A stretch of 64,000 nt of DNA. Origin: Astrobacterium formosum. Lineage in GTDB: Bacteria > Pseudomonadota > Alphaproteobacteria > Rhizobiales > Xanthobacteraceae. The position numbers and the translations under genes were made by a program. The stretch lies in contig JAVDCA010000026.1 of assembly GCA_030848545.1 (NCBI GenBank), positions 1 through 64,000 of the forward strand, read 5' to 3'. The notes beneath the pieces were generated by a model that was not told the origin of the DNA, searched no databases, and saw only the letters and a list, made by a program, of their open reading frames with translations. Of the stretch, positions 25,964 through 35,024 are shown piece after piece. Each line of letters opens with the position of its first letter. The first letter of the stretch is position 1.

Positions 25964-26725
25964 TTACAGCACGATCACCCTGGCGCCGACCTTGACGCGG
26001 TCGTAGAGGTCGATGACGTCCTCGTTGCGCATGCGGATGCAGCCGGACGACACCTGCGTTCCGATCGTCCACGGCTCGTTGGACCCGTGGATGCGATAGA
26101 GCGAGGAACCGAGATAGAGGGCGCGGGCGCCGAGCGGGTTGTCGGGGCCGCCGGCCATGAAACCCGGCAGGTCGGGACGGCGCTTGAGCATTTCCGCCGG
26201 CGGCCGCCAGTCCGGCCATTCGCGCTTCATGGACACCTGCTTGACGCCCGACCAGGCGAAGCCCGGGCGGCCGACGCCGATGCCGTAACGCAACGCGGTG
26301 CCGTCGCCCCGCACCAGGAACAAGAACTTGCGCGGCGTGTCGATGATGATGGTGCCCGCCGGCTCGCCGCCCTCGTAGGGGACGGACTGCATGAGGTATT
26401 TCGGATCCATCTCGGTTCGCGCCGGCTCCTCGTTGGGATCGGCGTAACGCCCGTAGGCGACAGGCTCCTGCGGCGGCGGGGCGTAGCGCGACGACGGCTC
26501 GCCGCCGGAGAACAGGAATTCGATGAAGCCGCCGCCGAGGGCGCCGCGGCCCGCCTGGGCGAGACGGACCGGCTCCGTCGGCGCCGGCTCGCCGTCCGGC
26601 ATCGCCGGCGACGCGGCCGGATGCGGAACACGGTCGGGATCGAGAGACAGCGGACCGGCGCCGGCGGCCGAAGCCGCAAAAGTCAATGCGCCGACCGCGA
26701 ACATGCGGCGGAGGGTTCGATGCAT
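25964..26725 (-). CDS. L,D-transpeptidase (YkuD domain, ErfK/YbiS family)
   Basis: A 253-aa exported protein that should cross-link peptidoglycan or attach proteins to it in the periplasm. A signal peptide is at residues 1-23 (AVGALTFAASAAGAG). A Pro- and Ala-rich linker leads to the YkuD domain (about 125-253), with the catalytic signature from His213 (HGSN) to SSGC, Cys229 being the nucleophile, and IRMRNEDVIDLYD after it. The ATG at 26725 follows a purine-rich GGAGGG-like region; longer in-frame starts upstream are arginine-rich and not credible. It faces the permease gene convergently and is divergent from the CheZ gene. Confidence 0.9.
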   Translation of the reverse strand: MHRTLRRMFAVGALTFAASAAGAGPLSLDPDRVPHPAASPAMPDGEPAPTEPVRLAQAGRGALGGGFIEFLFSGGEPSSRYAPPPQEPVAYGRYADPNEEPARTEMDPKYLMQSVPYEGGEPAGTIIIDTPRKFLFLVRGDGTALRYGIGVGRPGFAWSGVKQVSMKREWPDWRPPAEMLKRRPDLPGFMAGGPDNPLGARALYLGSSLYRIHGSNEPWTIGTQVSSGCIRMRNEDVIDLYDRVKVGARVIVL

Positions 26726-27021
26726 GGACGTACTCGAGACATTTCGTCGACGGCGACGGACCCGCGCCGAACACCGGCGCGCGGAAAGTAAAAGGCGCAA
26801 ATGGCAAGCGAGCGGTAAACAACCGCGGCGGCTGTTCGTTTACCGTGTGTCGAAAGGCGCTGTTCATGATGTCATGGTTGAGAACGCGTATACGCGAGCG
26901 CGCCATGGTTAACGTGCGGTGGACGAGGCGGGAGTACGGCGCAAATTGTCACAACGAAACGCCACGTTAATGAGCCGTCCGGTACTAATCGCGGACTCCA
27001 TTTGACGCGCGTAGGTTCGGG
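26726..27021. other. Divergent promoter region, ldt / cheZ-like
   Basis: A 296-bp gap that should hold both promoters. No operator or RNA gene is recognised; the sequence near 26960-27005 is the least GC-rich part. Confidence 0.35.
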
Positions 27022-27753
27022 ATGCCAGCAGCCAAGCCGAAGCTCTTTCGTATCGAGAATGTGACACCTCAGGCCGGCGGCACCGAAGCGAAGACGCGTC
27101 GCGAGCCGAGCGCGATGTTGCGCCACGCCGAAGTGATGGACGAGTTGCGCGAACTGCGCCGACAACTCGCTTTGCCGGACCGCGAAATCCAGAAGGTCGT
27201 CGAGTCCTACAAGACCCAGGTGATCGAGGCCCAGAAGCTCAAGAACGAACTCGATCTCATCCAGGAAGCCATCTCCAAGACCAAGCACGAGATCGCGACC
27301 GTGCATCTCACCGGCTTCAAAGGCCCGGAGATGGTGCGCGTCACCAACGAACTCGACGCCATCGTCGGCGGCACCGAACAGGCCACACAATCGATCCTGG
27401 CCGCCGCCGAGGAGATCGACCAGCACGCCAACTCGCTGTCCGCCGCAGTCAAGAACGAGCACGAGAAGGATCTGGCTCACGACATCCAGGACCGAGTCAT
27501 CCACATCTTCGAGGCCTGCAACTTCCAGGACCTGACCGGCCAGCGCATCAGCAAGGTGGTGGCGACGCTGAAGTTCATCGAGCAGCATATCGGCCGCATG
27601 ATGGAGATCTGGGGCGGCATCGACGCCTTCAAGGACGCCGATCCGGAAGCCTTTGCGGAACGCGAGGGCGACAAGAAGCTGGTCAACGGGCCCAAGCTCG
27701 CCGGCGAGACCGGCCACGCCTCGCAGGACGACATCGACGCCCTGTTCGGGTAA
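27022..27753 (+). CDS. CheZ-like protein phosphatase
   Basis: A 243-aa helical protein of the CheZ family, which dephosphorylates CheY-P. The long coiled-coil helices span about residues 35-190. The catalytic helix carries NFQDLTGQRISKVV, with Asp170 and Gln174 matching Asp143 and Gln147 of E. coli CheZ. The C-terminal SQDDIDALFG resembles the tail peptide that docks on CheY and on related partners. Alphaproteobacteria often lack a canonical cheZ, and no che, fli or mot gene is seen nearby, so this is an orphan copy. The start ATG follows GGTTCGGG. Confidence 0.85.
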   Translation: MPAAKPKLFRIENVTPQAGGTEAKTRREPSAMLRHAEVMDELRELRRQLALPDREIQKVVESYKTQVIEAQKLKNELDLIQEAISKTKHEIATVHLTGFKGPEMVRVTNELDAIVGGTEQATQSILAAAEEIDQHANSLSAAVKNEHEKDLAHDIQDRVIHIFEACNFQDLTGQRISKVVATLKFIEQHIGRMMEIWGGIDAFKDADPEAFAEREGDKKLVNGPKLAGETGHASQDDIDALFG

Positions 27754-27865
27754 CCGTCCCACGTCATTGCGCGACCGTGGAGCGATCGCGGCAACCCGGT
27801 CTTTTCCTCTCGGCAGATAGGCGCCGCACCAGCCCCCGGGATGGCGCGGTCGGCCGACGCGGACG

Positions 27866-28693
27866 TCAGCGCGGGCGAGATTTCGCGACGCGCCGCGGCT
27901 TTGCGGACGGGCGGCCCAGCGGGCGTTCGAAGCGGGCTTGCGCCTCGGCCGTGTGCTCGCCTTGCACGTCCGGCATCAGGATCGGCGAAAAGGAATAGTT
28001 CTCGCGCGTCGGCGAATGCGTGGAGAACAGTCCCCGCTGATGGGCATCGATGAAATTCTCCCGCGTGCGGCCGATGTGGATCACGAGGAGCGCCTGCAGG
28101 CTGACGATGTCCTTGGCGGCGAAGTACTCGGCGATCTTGCGGTGCTCGCTCAGCGACAGTTCCTGATCGACGGGGTGGTTCGTCGACAGGTTGTTGCGCA
28201 ACGCGGCGATGCGGCTGGAAATCAGGGCGTACGCGTCCATGAAATAGCGGTTGCCGCAATGCGCGAAGAACTGGCTGTGGAGATGATCGTCGGACTTCAC
28301 GTAGGCGAGCCCCTGATTGCCGGCGAACGCCTTCTCCATGAGGGCGAGATCGTGTTTGAGCGCGGCCAGCGTCGCGGCATGGGCGCGCTCCGCCGCGAGC
28401 GGAGCGACTGCCAGTTCCTGTGAGATGCGGAATTCGCACAGCCGTGCAATGTCGTCCTCGGTCGGCCGAAAGACGTAGCTGCCGCGCTGGGGCGCGATGT
28501 CGATCAGTCCCTGCAACTGCAGCAAGCTGAGCGCTTCGCGCACCGGCGTGCGACTGACGCCGAGGGCGGCGGCCAACCCCTCTTCGGACAGTTGTTCACC
28601 GAGGCCGAGTTCGGCGTCGACGATGGCGGCGCGCAACCGCTCGGTGACGGCGTGAACCAACGTCTTGGGACGGGCGATGGACAGATTCCGCAC
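27866..28693 (-). CDS. GntR family regulator (FadR/FCD subfamily)
   Basis: A 275-aa regulator. The winged helix (about residues 10-75) contains QLSEEGLAAALGVSRTPVREALSLLQLQGL, and the FCD ligand-binding domain (about 85-225) has the metal-binding pattern with Asp, His and His in DDHLHSQFFAHCGN and later SEHRKI and VIHIGRTRENF. The C-terminal 40 residues are basic and Pro-rich. GTG at 28693 is chosen because GGAG lies nine bases upstream; an in-frame ATG at 28819 would add 42 unlike residues and run over the operator. Divergent from the TRAP operon, it is its probable repressor or activator. Confidence 0.88.
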   Translation of the reverse strand: MRNLSIARPKTLVHAVTERLRAAIVDAELGLGEQLSEEGLAAALGVSRTPVREALSLLQLQGLIDIAPQRGSYVFRPTEDDIARLCEFRISQELAVAPLAAERAHAATLAALKHDLALMEKAFAGNQGLAYVKSDDHLHSQFFAHCGNRYFMDAYALISSRIAALRNNLSTNHPVDQELSLSEHRKIAEYFAAKDIVSLQALLVIHIGRTRENFIDAHQRGLFSTHSPTRENYSFSPILMPDVQGEHTAEAQARFERPLGRPSAKPRRVAKSRPR

Positions 28694-28827
28694 GACACGT
28701 TTCTCCAATCGACCGATTCGGCCGCCGACTGACCGCCCTACATTACGTCCCGATGGCGGTTCCGGCACCGGCTCCGCAACGCTACTTACGGCCAAAAACT
28801 CCGTTGCAATTCGTTCCACAAATCGTA

Positions 28828-28844
28828 TCGTACCTTAGATACGA
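28828..28844. promoter_or_regulatory. Putative GntR operator, copy 1
   Basis: TCGTACCTTAGATACGA is an imperfect palindrome in the gntR-dctP divergent gap. A 12-base core, ATCGTACCTTAG, recurs in copy 2 at 31958-31977 just before the transketolase gene. FCD-type GntR regulators bind palindromes of this kind, so the divergent GntR protein is the likely ligand. Confidence 0.7.
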
Positions 28845-29013
28845 AGTACATCTTTTCGGTAACCCCCGCAAGTTGACGTCGGTTTGAGATTGCGACCAGC
28901 GAGTGCCGGTCGCAATCGGCGATGCCCGCTCACGCCCCCGGTCGCCTTCGACGGCGAGCATCGGATTGCAGCCAACGCTGGTCTTCCGTTTCGACAACAA
29001 AGGGGTGTGTTCG

Positions 29014-30036
29014 ATGAAAATCCGACAACTCGCAATTCTCGCCGCCGGTTCGGCGATTCTCGCGCTCACGAGCGTCGTGGCCGACGCCAAGGTCTCGCTG
29101 CGCTTCGGTCACGTGAACGGGTATGGCGAAGTCGCCGCCGACCTGTTCCAGGAGTTCGCCGACCGGGTGCGCGAGCGCACCGCCGGCGAAGTCGACATCA
29201 AGGTTTTCCCCGCCGGACAGCTCGGAAAAGAAATCGAACTCGTGCAGCAGGCGAAGCTCGGCGGCGTCGACATCACCGCACCGTCGATGCCCGCCGCCGC
29301 GGCGGTGCTTCCTTCGCTGGAAGTCCCGAGCACTCCGTTCCTGTGGGACGATTGGGACCAAGCCCGCGCGGTGATCGAGGGCGAGGCGATGCAACCGGTC
29401 TGGGACGAGCTGGAGAGCAAGCACAACCTCATTCCGTTGGCCAAGACCTGGTACTGGGGTTGGCGCAACATGACGTTGCGGGAGAAGGCCGTCACCAAGC
29501 CCGAGGACGTCGCCAATCTCAAGATCCGCACCCCGGAACAGACGGTCTGGGTCGAGATGATCAAGGCCCTCGGCGGCGTGCCGACCCCGGTGCCGTTCGC
29601 CGACGTCTACGTCGCGTTGCAGCAGAAGCTCGTCGACGGCCAGGAAAACCCGATCCCGACGATCTACTCGCGGCGCTTCTTCGAAGTGCAGGGATATCTG
29701 GTCATGACGCGCCACATGCTCCAGAACAACATGATCCTGATCAACAAGAGCGTATTCGAGCGCCTGACGCCGCGCTTCCAGCGCATCGTGCTCGAAGAAG
29801 CGCGTGCCGCCTCGGCCCGCAACACGCTGCTGCAGCAGTCGCATGAGAAGGCGATGCTGAAGGCCATGCGTGACAGCGGCAAGATCCAGGTCATCGACAA
29901 TCCCGATCGCGCGGCATTCGCGGCCAAGACGGCTTCCGTTCCCGACGCGCTTCAGGCGCATTGGGGCGCCGCCAACATCAAGCGCGTCCGCGACGCCATC
30001 GCCAAGCTGACCGCCCAGGGACAGGTGAAGAAGTGA
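29014..30036 (+). CDS. dctP: TRAP transporter substrate-binding protein DctP
   Basis: A 340-aa periplasmic binding protein. The signal peptide covers residues 1-25 (AAGSAILALTSVVADA). DctP motifs are LRFGHVNGYGEVAADLFQEFADRV, IKVFPAGQLGKEIELVQQAKLGGVDI, NLKIRTPEQTVWVEMIKALGGVPTPVPFADVYVALQ and the loop VDGQENPIPTIYSRRFFEVQGYLVMT. The arginine that usually clamps the substrate carboxylate is in LKIRTP, so an organic acid ligand is expected. AAGGGG precedes the ATG. Located behind a divergent GntR regulator and its operator. A perfect 13-bp hairpin follows the stop codon, which may help keep its level above the membrane subunits. Confidence 0.92.
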   Translation: MKIRQLAILAAGSAILALTSVVADAKVSLRFGHVNGYGEVAADLFQEFADRVRERTAGEVDIKVFPAGQLGKEIELVQQAKLGGVDITAPSMPAAAAVLPSLEVPSTPFLWDDWDQARAVIEGEAMQPVWDELESKHNLIPLAKTWYWGWRNMTLREKAVTKPEDVANLKIRTPEQTVWVEMIKALGGVPTPVPFADVYVALQQKLVDGQENPIPTIYSRRFFEVQGYLVMTRHMLQNNMILINKSVFERLTPRFQRIVLEEARAASARNTLLQQSHEKAMLKAMRDSGKIQVIDNPDRAAFAAKTASVPDALQAHWGAANIKRVRDAIAKLTAQGQVKK

Positions 30037-30043
30037 GCGATAC

Positions 30044-30073
30044 CGGCACTCGGCCGTCCCCGGCCGAGTGCCG
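30044..30073 (+). promoter_or_regulatory. Intercistronic hairpin after dctP
   Basis: Perfect 13-bp arms at 30044-30056 and 30061-30073 with a TCCC loop, between the stop of dctP and the start of dctQ. No U-run follows, so it is more likely an RNA-stabilising or attenuating element than a full terminator. Confidence 0.6.
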
Positions 30074-30093
30074 CCCCTTGGGAGTGTGCCGCG

Positions 30094-30621
30094 ATGCTTG
30101 AAGTTCTGATCAAAATCAATCGCGCAATCACCAAATTCGAGGAATGGATCGCCTGGACGTCGTTCGCTTTTGTTTTCGCGCTGATGTTCGTCGCGGTGAT
30201 ATTCCGTTATGTCTTCAACAGCCCCTTCACCTGGACCGAAGAACTGATCCTGATCGCCTTCTCGTGGATCGTGTTTCTCGGCGCCAGCGCTTGCCTTCCC
30301 GCCCACGCGCTTCTGCGCGTCGACGCCTTCGTCCGCATCGCGCCGAAGCCGATCCAGGACCTTGCCGGCATTGCCGCAGTCGCCTGCATGCTTTTCATCC
30401 TCGGCGTCTTCGTCTGGTACGGGTTCGCCTACACGTTCGCCGTCTGGCCCGACGAATTCCCCATGCTCGGCCTGTCCTTCGGCTGGGGATTCCTGTCGCT
30501 GCCGGTGGCGTCCTGCTTCGCCATCATCCACATCGCTTGCCTCGTCCTGACCGGCGGGGTGCACGCCACATTCATGTCCGTCACGGAGATGGACGAAACC
30601 CAGGCGCCGGGGGCGTATTGA
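30094..30621 (+). CDS. dctQ: TRAP transporter small permease DctQ
   Basis: A 175-aa inner-membrane protein with four membrane segments. FRYVFNSPFTWTEELILIAFSWIVFLGASACL near residues 38-68 is the DctQ hallmark. It forms the small subunit that pairs with DctM. GGGAG lies upstream of the ATG. The next gene starts one base after its stop, which implies coupled translation. Part of the GntR-controlled dctPQM operon. Confidence 0.9.
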   Translation: MLEVLIKINRAITKFEEWIAWTSFAFVFALMFVAVIFRYVFNSPFTWTEELILIAFSWIVFLGASACLPAHALLRVDAFVRIAPKPIQDLAGIAAVACMLFILGVFVWYGFAYTFAVWPDEFPMLGLSFGWGFLSLPVASCFAIIHIACLVLTGGVHATFMSVTEMDETQAPGAY

Positions 30622-30622
30622 C

Positions 30623-31906
30623 ATGGAATTCGCTCCCACGCTCCAGATCGTCGTCGTCATGGGTGCGCTGCTGGTGATCGGCGTGCCGATCGCCTATTGC
30701 CTCGCCGGCGCTTCGATCTTCTTCCTCTACATGCATGACGTGCCGCTGACGATCCTCGTCCAGCGTACTGTCTCGGGTGCGCAGTCCTACCAGATCCTCG
30801 CCATCCCGCTGTTCATCCTGGCCGGGTCATTGATGAACGAATCCGGCATCAGCGAACGGCTGTTCGCGCTGACCCGCGCCCTCGTCGGCCACATCCGCGG
30901 CGGACTCGGCCACGTCAACGTGGTGTCGAATTTCCTCATGGCCGGCATTTCCGGCTCCTCGCTGGCCGACGCCGCCGCCACGACGCGGATTTTCGTGCCG
31001 CAGATGGTCAATGCGGGCTACGACAAGCCGTTCTGCGTCGCCCTCACCGCCTCCACGGCGACGCTCGGGCCGATCGTTCCGCCTTCGGTTCTGATGATCG
31101 TGTACGGCTGGCAGGCCAGCAGTTCGATCGGCGACCTGTTCATCGGCGGCATTCTGCCAGGATTGTTGATCGGCGTCAGCCTGATGCTCGCCGTGGCGGT
31201 CGTCGCCTGGCGTCGCCAATACCCCAAGGACGAAGCCTTCTCGCGCCAGCGCCTGATGATCGCCTTCAAGGAGTCGATCTGGGCGCTGTTCATGCCGGTC
31301 CTGATCGTCGTCGGCTTCCGGCTCGGCGTATTCACAGCCACGGAGGTCGCGGCGGCGGCCGCCGCCTACGCGCTCGTCGTCGGGCTGTTCGTGTACCGAA
31401 CGCTCAGCTGGGGACAGCTGCCGAGAGTATTTCGCACGACCGTGAAGGAAACCGCCGCGATCCTCATCATCGTCGGCACCTCGACGCCGTTCGGCTGGGC
31501 GATGAGCGTGGCGCAGGCGCCGCAGGCGATGCTGGAATTCACCACGGGCATTTCGACGACGCCGTGGGTCGTGATGCTCGTCCTCAACGTCTTCCTGCTG
31601 ATCCTGGGATGCTTCATGGAAACCATCTCGGTCATGATCATCCTGATCCCGATCCTGCTGCCCTTGCTCAAGACGATGCAGATCGATCTGGTTCATTTCG
31701 GGATCATCATGATCTTCAATCTCCTCATCGGACAGCTCACGCCACCCCTCGGCGTGCTGATGTTCCTGACCTGCTCGATCGCGCGGCTGAGCATCGGCGA
31801 CTTCCTTCGTGCCTCAGGGCCGTTCTTCGCCGCCCTGTTCTTCGCCCTGGCGATCATCACCTACGTTCCCTCGGTGACGCTGTTCCTGCCGCACCTGTTC
31901 AAGTGA
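30623..31906 (+). CDS. dctM: TRAP transporter large permease DctM
   Basis: A 427-aa inner-membrane protein with about twelve membrane segments, the ion-coupled translocating subunit. Motifs are [29 protein letters not shown], the helical-hairpin sequence [19 protein letters not shown] and, in the second repeat, [21 protein letters not shown]. The operon has complete dctPQM with no enzyme directly inside it; the transketolase gene follows 97 bp later behind a second copy of the GntR operator. Confidence 0.93.
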   Translation: MEFAPTLQIVVVMGALLVIGVPIAYCLAGASIFFLYMHDVPLTILVQRTVSGAQSYQILAIPLFILAGSLMNESGISERLFALTRALVGHIRGGLGHVNVVSNFLMAGISGSSLADAAATTRIFVPQMVNAGYDKPFCVALTASTATLGPIVPPSVLMIVYGWQASSSIGDLFIGGILPGLLIGVSLMLAVAVVAWRRQYPKDEAFSRQRLMIAFKESIWALFMPVLIVVGFRLGVFTATEVAAAAAAYALVVGLFVYRTLSWGQLPRVFRTTVKETAAILIIVGTSTPFGWAMSVAQAPQAMLEFTTGISTTPWVVMLVLNVFLLILGCFMETISVMIILIPILLPLLKTMQIDLVHFGIIMIFNLLIGQLTPPLGVLMFLTCSIARLSIGDFLRASGPFFAALFFALAIITYVPSVTLFLPHLFK

Positions 31907-31957
31907 TCCACGCCTCCGGCCGGTGGCCGGGGGATCGGTGCCGCTTGCGGCGCCGCC

Positions 31958-31977
31958 ATCGTACCTTAGGTACCGAT
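31958..31977. promoter_or_regulatory. Putative GntR operator, copy 2
   Basis: ATCGTACCTTAGGTACCGAT contains the perfect palindrome GTACCT-T-AGGTAC and shares 12 contiguous bases with copy 1 at 28828-28844. It ends 26 bp before the transketolase start codon. It implies that transketolase and the AroE-like gene answer to the same regulator as the TRAP operon. Confidence 0.7.
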
Positions 31978-32003
31978 ACTGCTCGCCTTGCGAGGAGATT
32001 CAT

Positions 32004-34007
32004 ATGCAGACGAACCCGGCTCTCGCCACCCCCGACACCCGCCGCATGGCCAATGCGATCCGGGCCCTGTCCATGGACGCCATCAACAAGGTCAGGAGCG
32101 GTCACCCCGGCCTGCCGCTCGGTGCCGCCGACCTCGCGACCGTGCTGTTCTCGCGCTTTCTCAAATACGACCCGCAGCACCCCGACTGGGCCGACCGCGA
32201 CCGTTTCGTCCTGTCCGCCGGCCACGGTTCGATGCTGCTCTATTCGCTCGCTTGGTTGACCGGCTATCCGGGCCTCACGCTCGACGACATCAAGAGCTTC
32301 CGCCGGCTCGGAAGCCGCGCCTACGGTCACCCCGAACTCGACCTCACCATGGGCGCGGAGGCGACCACCGGACCGCTCGGCCAGGGTCTCGCCATGGCGG
32401 TCGGCATGGCGCTCGCCGAGCGCATGCTACGCCAGCGTTTCGGCGCCGACCTCGTCGATCATTACACCTATGCGCTGGTCGGCGACGGCTGCCTGATGGA
32501 AGGCATCTCTTACGAGGCGGCGGCGCTCGCCGGCCATTGGCAGCTCGGCCGGCTCATCGTGCTGTTCGACGACAACGGCATCTCCATCGACGGGCCGACC
32601 AGCCTCGCCACCTCCGAGGACCAGAAGGCGCGCTTCACGGCCGCCGGCTGGGAATGGCAGGCGGTGGACGGCCATGACTTCGAGGCCATCGCCGCCGCCA
32701 TCGCCGCCGCCAAACTCTCCGAGCGCCCGAGCATCATCGCCTGCAAGACGGTGATCGGTCTCGGCCTGCCAAAGAAGGCCGGCACCGCCGCCGCCCACGG
32801 CCAGCCGCCGACCGACGAGGAGATCGCCGGAGCCCGCGCCGCGCTCGACTGGCCGTACGGCCCGTTCGAAGTGCCCGCCGACGTGCTCGCCGCCTGGCGC
32901 GAAGTCGGCCGCCGCGGCGGCGCCGATCATGCGCGCTGGACGCAACGCCTGGCGAAGGTCGATCCGGCGACGCGCGCGCGCTTCGAAGCCTGGATCGCCG
33001 GCGAACTGCCGGAAGGCTGGCGCGCCGCCGTCGACACTGCCAAGAAAGCGCTTGCCGCCGCCCATGCCGACGATCCGACCCGCAAGGCCTCGAAGGCGGT
33101 GATGGAAGCGCTGGTGCCGGTGGTCCCGAATCTGATCGGCGGCTCCGCCGACCTGACGCCGAGCAATCTCAGCCGCCCCGACGGCCTGCCGGTCATCTGC
33201 GGCGCCGACGTCTCCGGCCGCTACATTCATTTCGGCGTGCGCGAGCACGCCATGGCGGCGATCACCAACGGCATCGCCTTGCACAAAGGCTTTCTGCCCT
33301 ATTGCTCGACCTTCCTGTGCTTCTCCGATTACGCCCGCCCGGCCATCCGACTGTCGGCCCTGATGCACCAGAAGGTGCTCTACATCCTCACCCACGACAC
33401 CATCACGCAAGGGCCGGATGGGCCGACGCACCAGCCGGTCGAACACTTCGCCATGCTGCGGGCGACGCCGAACATGCTGTTCCTGCGCCCGGCCGACGGC
33501 GTCGAAGTAGCCGAGTGCTGGGAGCTCGCACTGGAGGCCGACGACCGGCCGGTGGCGCTGATCATGACCCGCGAGGCAACGCCGGCGGTGCGCGATGGCT
33601 ATACCTCCGCCAATCTCTGCCGCAATGGCGCCTACGAATACGCGGGTGCCACCGGCAAGGCGCGCGTCACGCTGCTCGCCACCGGCTCGGAAGTGTTCAT
33701 CGCCCGCGATGCGCGCAAACTCCTGGAGGCCAAAGGCATCCCCACCCGCGTGGTGTCGATGCCGTGCCTCGAACTGTTCGACCGCCAATCCAAGACGTTC
33801 CGCGACGAACTGCTCGGCCCGGGCACGCTGCGGGTCTCCATCGAGGCGGCCACCACCTATGGCTGGGATCGCTACATCGGATCCGACGGCCTCGCCGTCG
33901 GCATGACCGGCTTCGGCGCCTCCGGCCTCACCGACGAACTGCTCACCCATTTCGGCTTCACCGCCGAAGCGGTCGCCGCGCAGGTGATCGCCAAGCTCAA
34001 CTCCTGA
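32004..34007 (+). CDS. tkt: Transketolase
   Basis: A full-length 667-aa ThDP- and metal-dependent transketolase that moves two-carbon ketol units between sugar phosphates. The N-terminal domain shows [15 protein letters not shown] near residues 30-44, [16 protein letters not shown], and the ThDP motif [18 protein letters not shown] to DDNGISIDG. The second half has [27 protein letters not shown] and [10 protein letters not shown]. Where most transketolases have GEDGPTHQ this one has GPDGPTHQ. A strong GAGGAGA site precedes the ATG. It is controlled by an operator shared with the TRAP operon, so it looks like a dedicated isoenzyme for a catabolic route rather than the housekeeping copy. Confidence 0.92.
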   Translation: MQTNPALATPDTRRMANAIRALSMDAINKVRSGHPGLPLGAADLATVLFSRFLKYDPQHPDWADRDRFVLSAGHGSMLLYSLAWLTGYPGLTLDDIKSFRRLGSRAYGHPELDLTMGAEATTGPLGQGLAMAVGMALAERMLRQRFGADLVDHYTYALVGDGCLMEGISYEAAALAGHWQLGRLIVLFDDNGISIDGPTSLATSEDQKARFTAAGWEWQAVDGHDFEAIAAAIAAAKLSERPSIIACKTVIGLGLPKKAGTAAAHGQPPTDEEIAGARAALDWPYGPFEVPADVLAAWREVGRRGGADHARWTQRLAKVDPATRARFEAWIAGELPEGWRAAVDTAKKALAAAHADDPTRKASKAVMEALVPVVPNLIGGSADLTPSNLSRPDGLPVICGADVSGRYIHFGVREHAMAAITNGIALHKGFLPYCSTFLCFSDYARPAIRLSALMHQKVLYILTHDTITQGPDGPTHQPVEHFAMLRATPNMLFLRPADGVEVAECWELALEADDRPVALIMTREATPAVRDGYTSANLCRNGAYEYAGATGKARVTLLATGSEVFIARDARKLLEAKGIPTRVVSMPCLELFDRQSKTFRDELLGPGTLRVSIEAATTYGWDRYIGSDGLAVGMTGFGASGLTDELLTHFGFTAEAVAAQVIAKLNS

Positions 34008-34016
34008 CCCGAACCC

Positions 34017-34041
34017 GGCAGGCCGGCGCTGCCGGCCTGCC
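34017..34041 (+). promoter_or_regulatory. Intercistronic hairpin between tkt and the AroE-like gene
   Basis: GGCAGGCCGGC (34017-34027) and its perfect complement (34031-34041) form an 11-bp stem with a three-base loop, ten bases after the tkt stop and 16 before the next ATG. There is no U-run, so it probably tunes rather than ends transcription. Confidence 0.55.
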
Positions 34042-34057
34042 GACTGCGAGACACATC

Positions 34058-34864
34058 ATGAAGTCCGTGATCAGCGGCACCACCAAGCTCTACGGCGTGG
34101 TCGCCCATCCCATTGAACACGTCCGCGTCCAGGCCCTGTTCAATCCCTATTTCGACAAGCACGACATGGATGCCGTGTTCATTCCCATCCACGTGCCGCC
34201 GGAAGGCGCCGCTGCCGCCATGGACGGGTTCCGCCGGATGAAGAATCTGAACGGCCTCGTCATCACCGTGCCGCACAAGATGGCCTTCATGACCCTGGTC
34301 GACGAGTTGATGCCGACGGCGAGGCTCGCCGGCGCCACCAACATCATCCGCCCGGAGGCCGACGGCCGCTGGATCGGCACCAATCTCGACGGCATGGGCT
34401 TCGTCGGCGGGCTACGCGACAAGATCTTTCCGCCGGAAGGCAAGTCGTTCCTGTTGGTCGGCACGGGCGGCGCCGGCTCGGCGATTGCCGCGACGCTGGT
34501 GCAGTCGGGCATCGCCCGCCTCACCATCGCCGACGTGCTGCGCGGCAAGGCGGAAGCCCTCGCCGCCCGGCTGCGCGCCGCAGTGCCGGACGTGCCTGTC
34601 GACGTCGTGGCGGCGAACCCGGATCCGGCCGGTTACGACGTCGCCATCAACGCCACGCCGCTCGGCATGCACGACGGCGATCCGCTGCCGTTCGACCCCG
34701 CCAAGCTCGAGGGCGACACCGTGGTCGCCGAAGTGGTGCAGGCGCCGCCGGTGACACGACTGCTGCACGAGGCGGCGGCGCGCGGCTTCCGTGTCCTGCA
34801 GGGCGGAAACATGCTCGACTATCAGTTCATCGAAATGGCCAAGTTCTTCCACGCCGCGGCCTGA
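34058..34864 (+). CDS. Shikimate dehydrogenase-like NAD-dependent oxidoreductase
   Basis: A 268-aa AroE-superfamily protein. The catalytic pair is kept: Lys74 in VITVPHK and Asp111 in GTNLDGMGF. The substrate pocket differs from biosynthetic AroE: the two shikimate-binding serines of the HSxSP motif are Val22 and Val24 (HVRVQ), and the Thr of NTDG is Leu110. The Rossmann loop VGTGGAGSAIAATL is followed by IADVLRGKAEAL, with Asp where NADP enzymes have Asn-Arg-Thr, which suggests NAD+. These changes fit a catabolic AroE-like (Ael/SDH-like) enzyme acting on a different polyol or acid. It follows tkt by 50 bp and probably shares its transcript. Confidence 0.85.
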   Translation: MKSVISGTTKLYGVVAHPIEHVRVQALFNPYFDKHDMDAVFIPIHVPPEGAAAAMDGFRRMKNLNGLVITVPHKMAFMTLVDELMPTARLAGATNIIRPEADGRWIGTNLDGMGFVGGLRDKIFPPEGKSFLLVGTGGAGSAIAATLVQSGIARLTIADVLRGKAEALAARLRAAVPDVPVDVVAANPDPAGYDVAINATPLGMHDGDPLPFDPAKLEGDTVVAEVVQAPPVTRLLHEAAARGFRVLQGGNMLDYQFIEMAKFFHAAA

Positions 34865-34965
34865 CCGGCACCGCCTTGAGGCCGTCGCGTTCGAAGGTGT
34901 TGGGCGGTGGGCGGCGGGTCGGACGGCGCCATGCGCTGACCTGCTGCTGAACAACGGTTTCGTGT

Positions 34966-34999
34966 CATTCCGGAAGCCGCGGAGCGGCTGTCCGGAATG
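34966..34999. terminator. Hairpin between convergent AroE-like and arsC genes
   Basis: Arms CATTCCGGAAGCCGC (34966-34980) and the complementary segment 34984-34999 pair with one bulged base and a GGA loop. The place, between two convergent genes, suggests a bidirectional read-through barrier; no U-run is seen. Confidence 0.5.
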
Positions 35000-35024
35000 C
35001 CGAGAGAAGCCTTTCAGCGGCCGG

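Noticed and set aside
28930..30660. 576-codon minus-strand frame over the TRAP genes
   Set aside because: Shadow of dctP and dctQ, which have clear family motifs and ribosome-binding sites.
34058..34864. Housekeeping shikimate dehydrogenase aroE
   Set aside because: The substrate-binding serines and the NTDG threonine are replaced, and the cofactor loop suggests NAD+ instead of NADP+.
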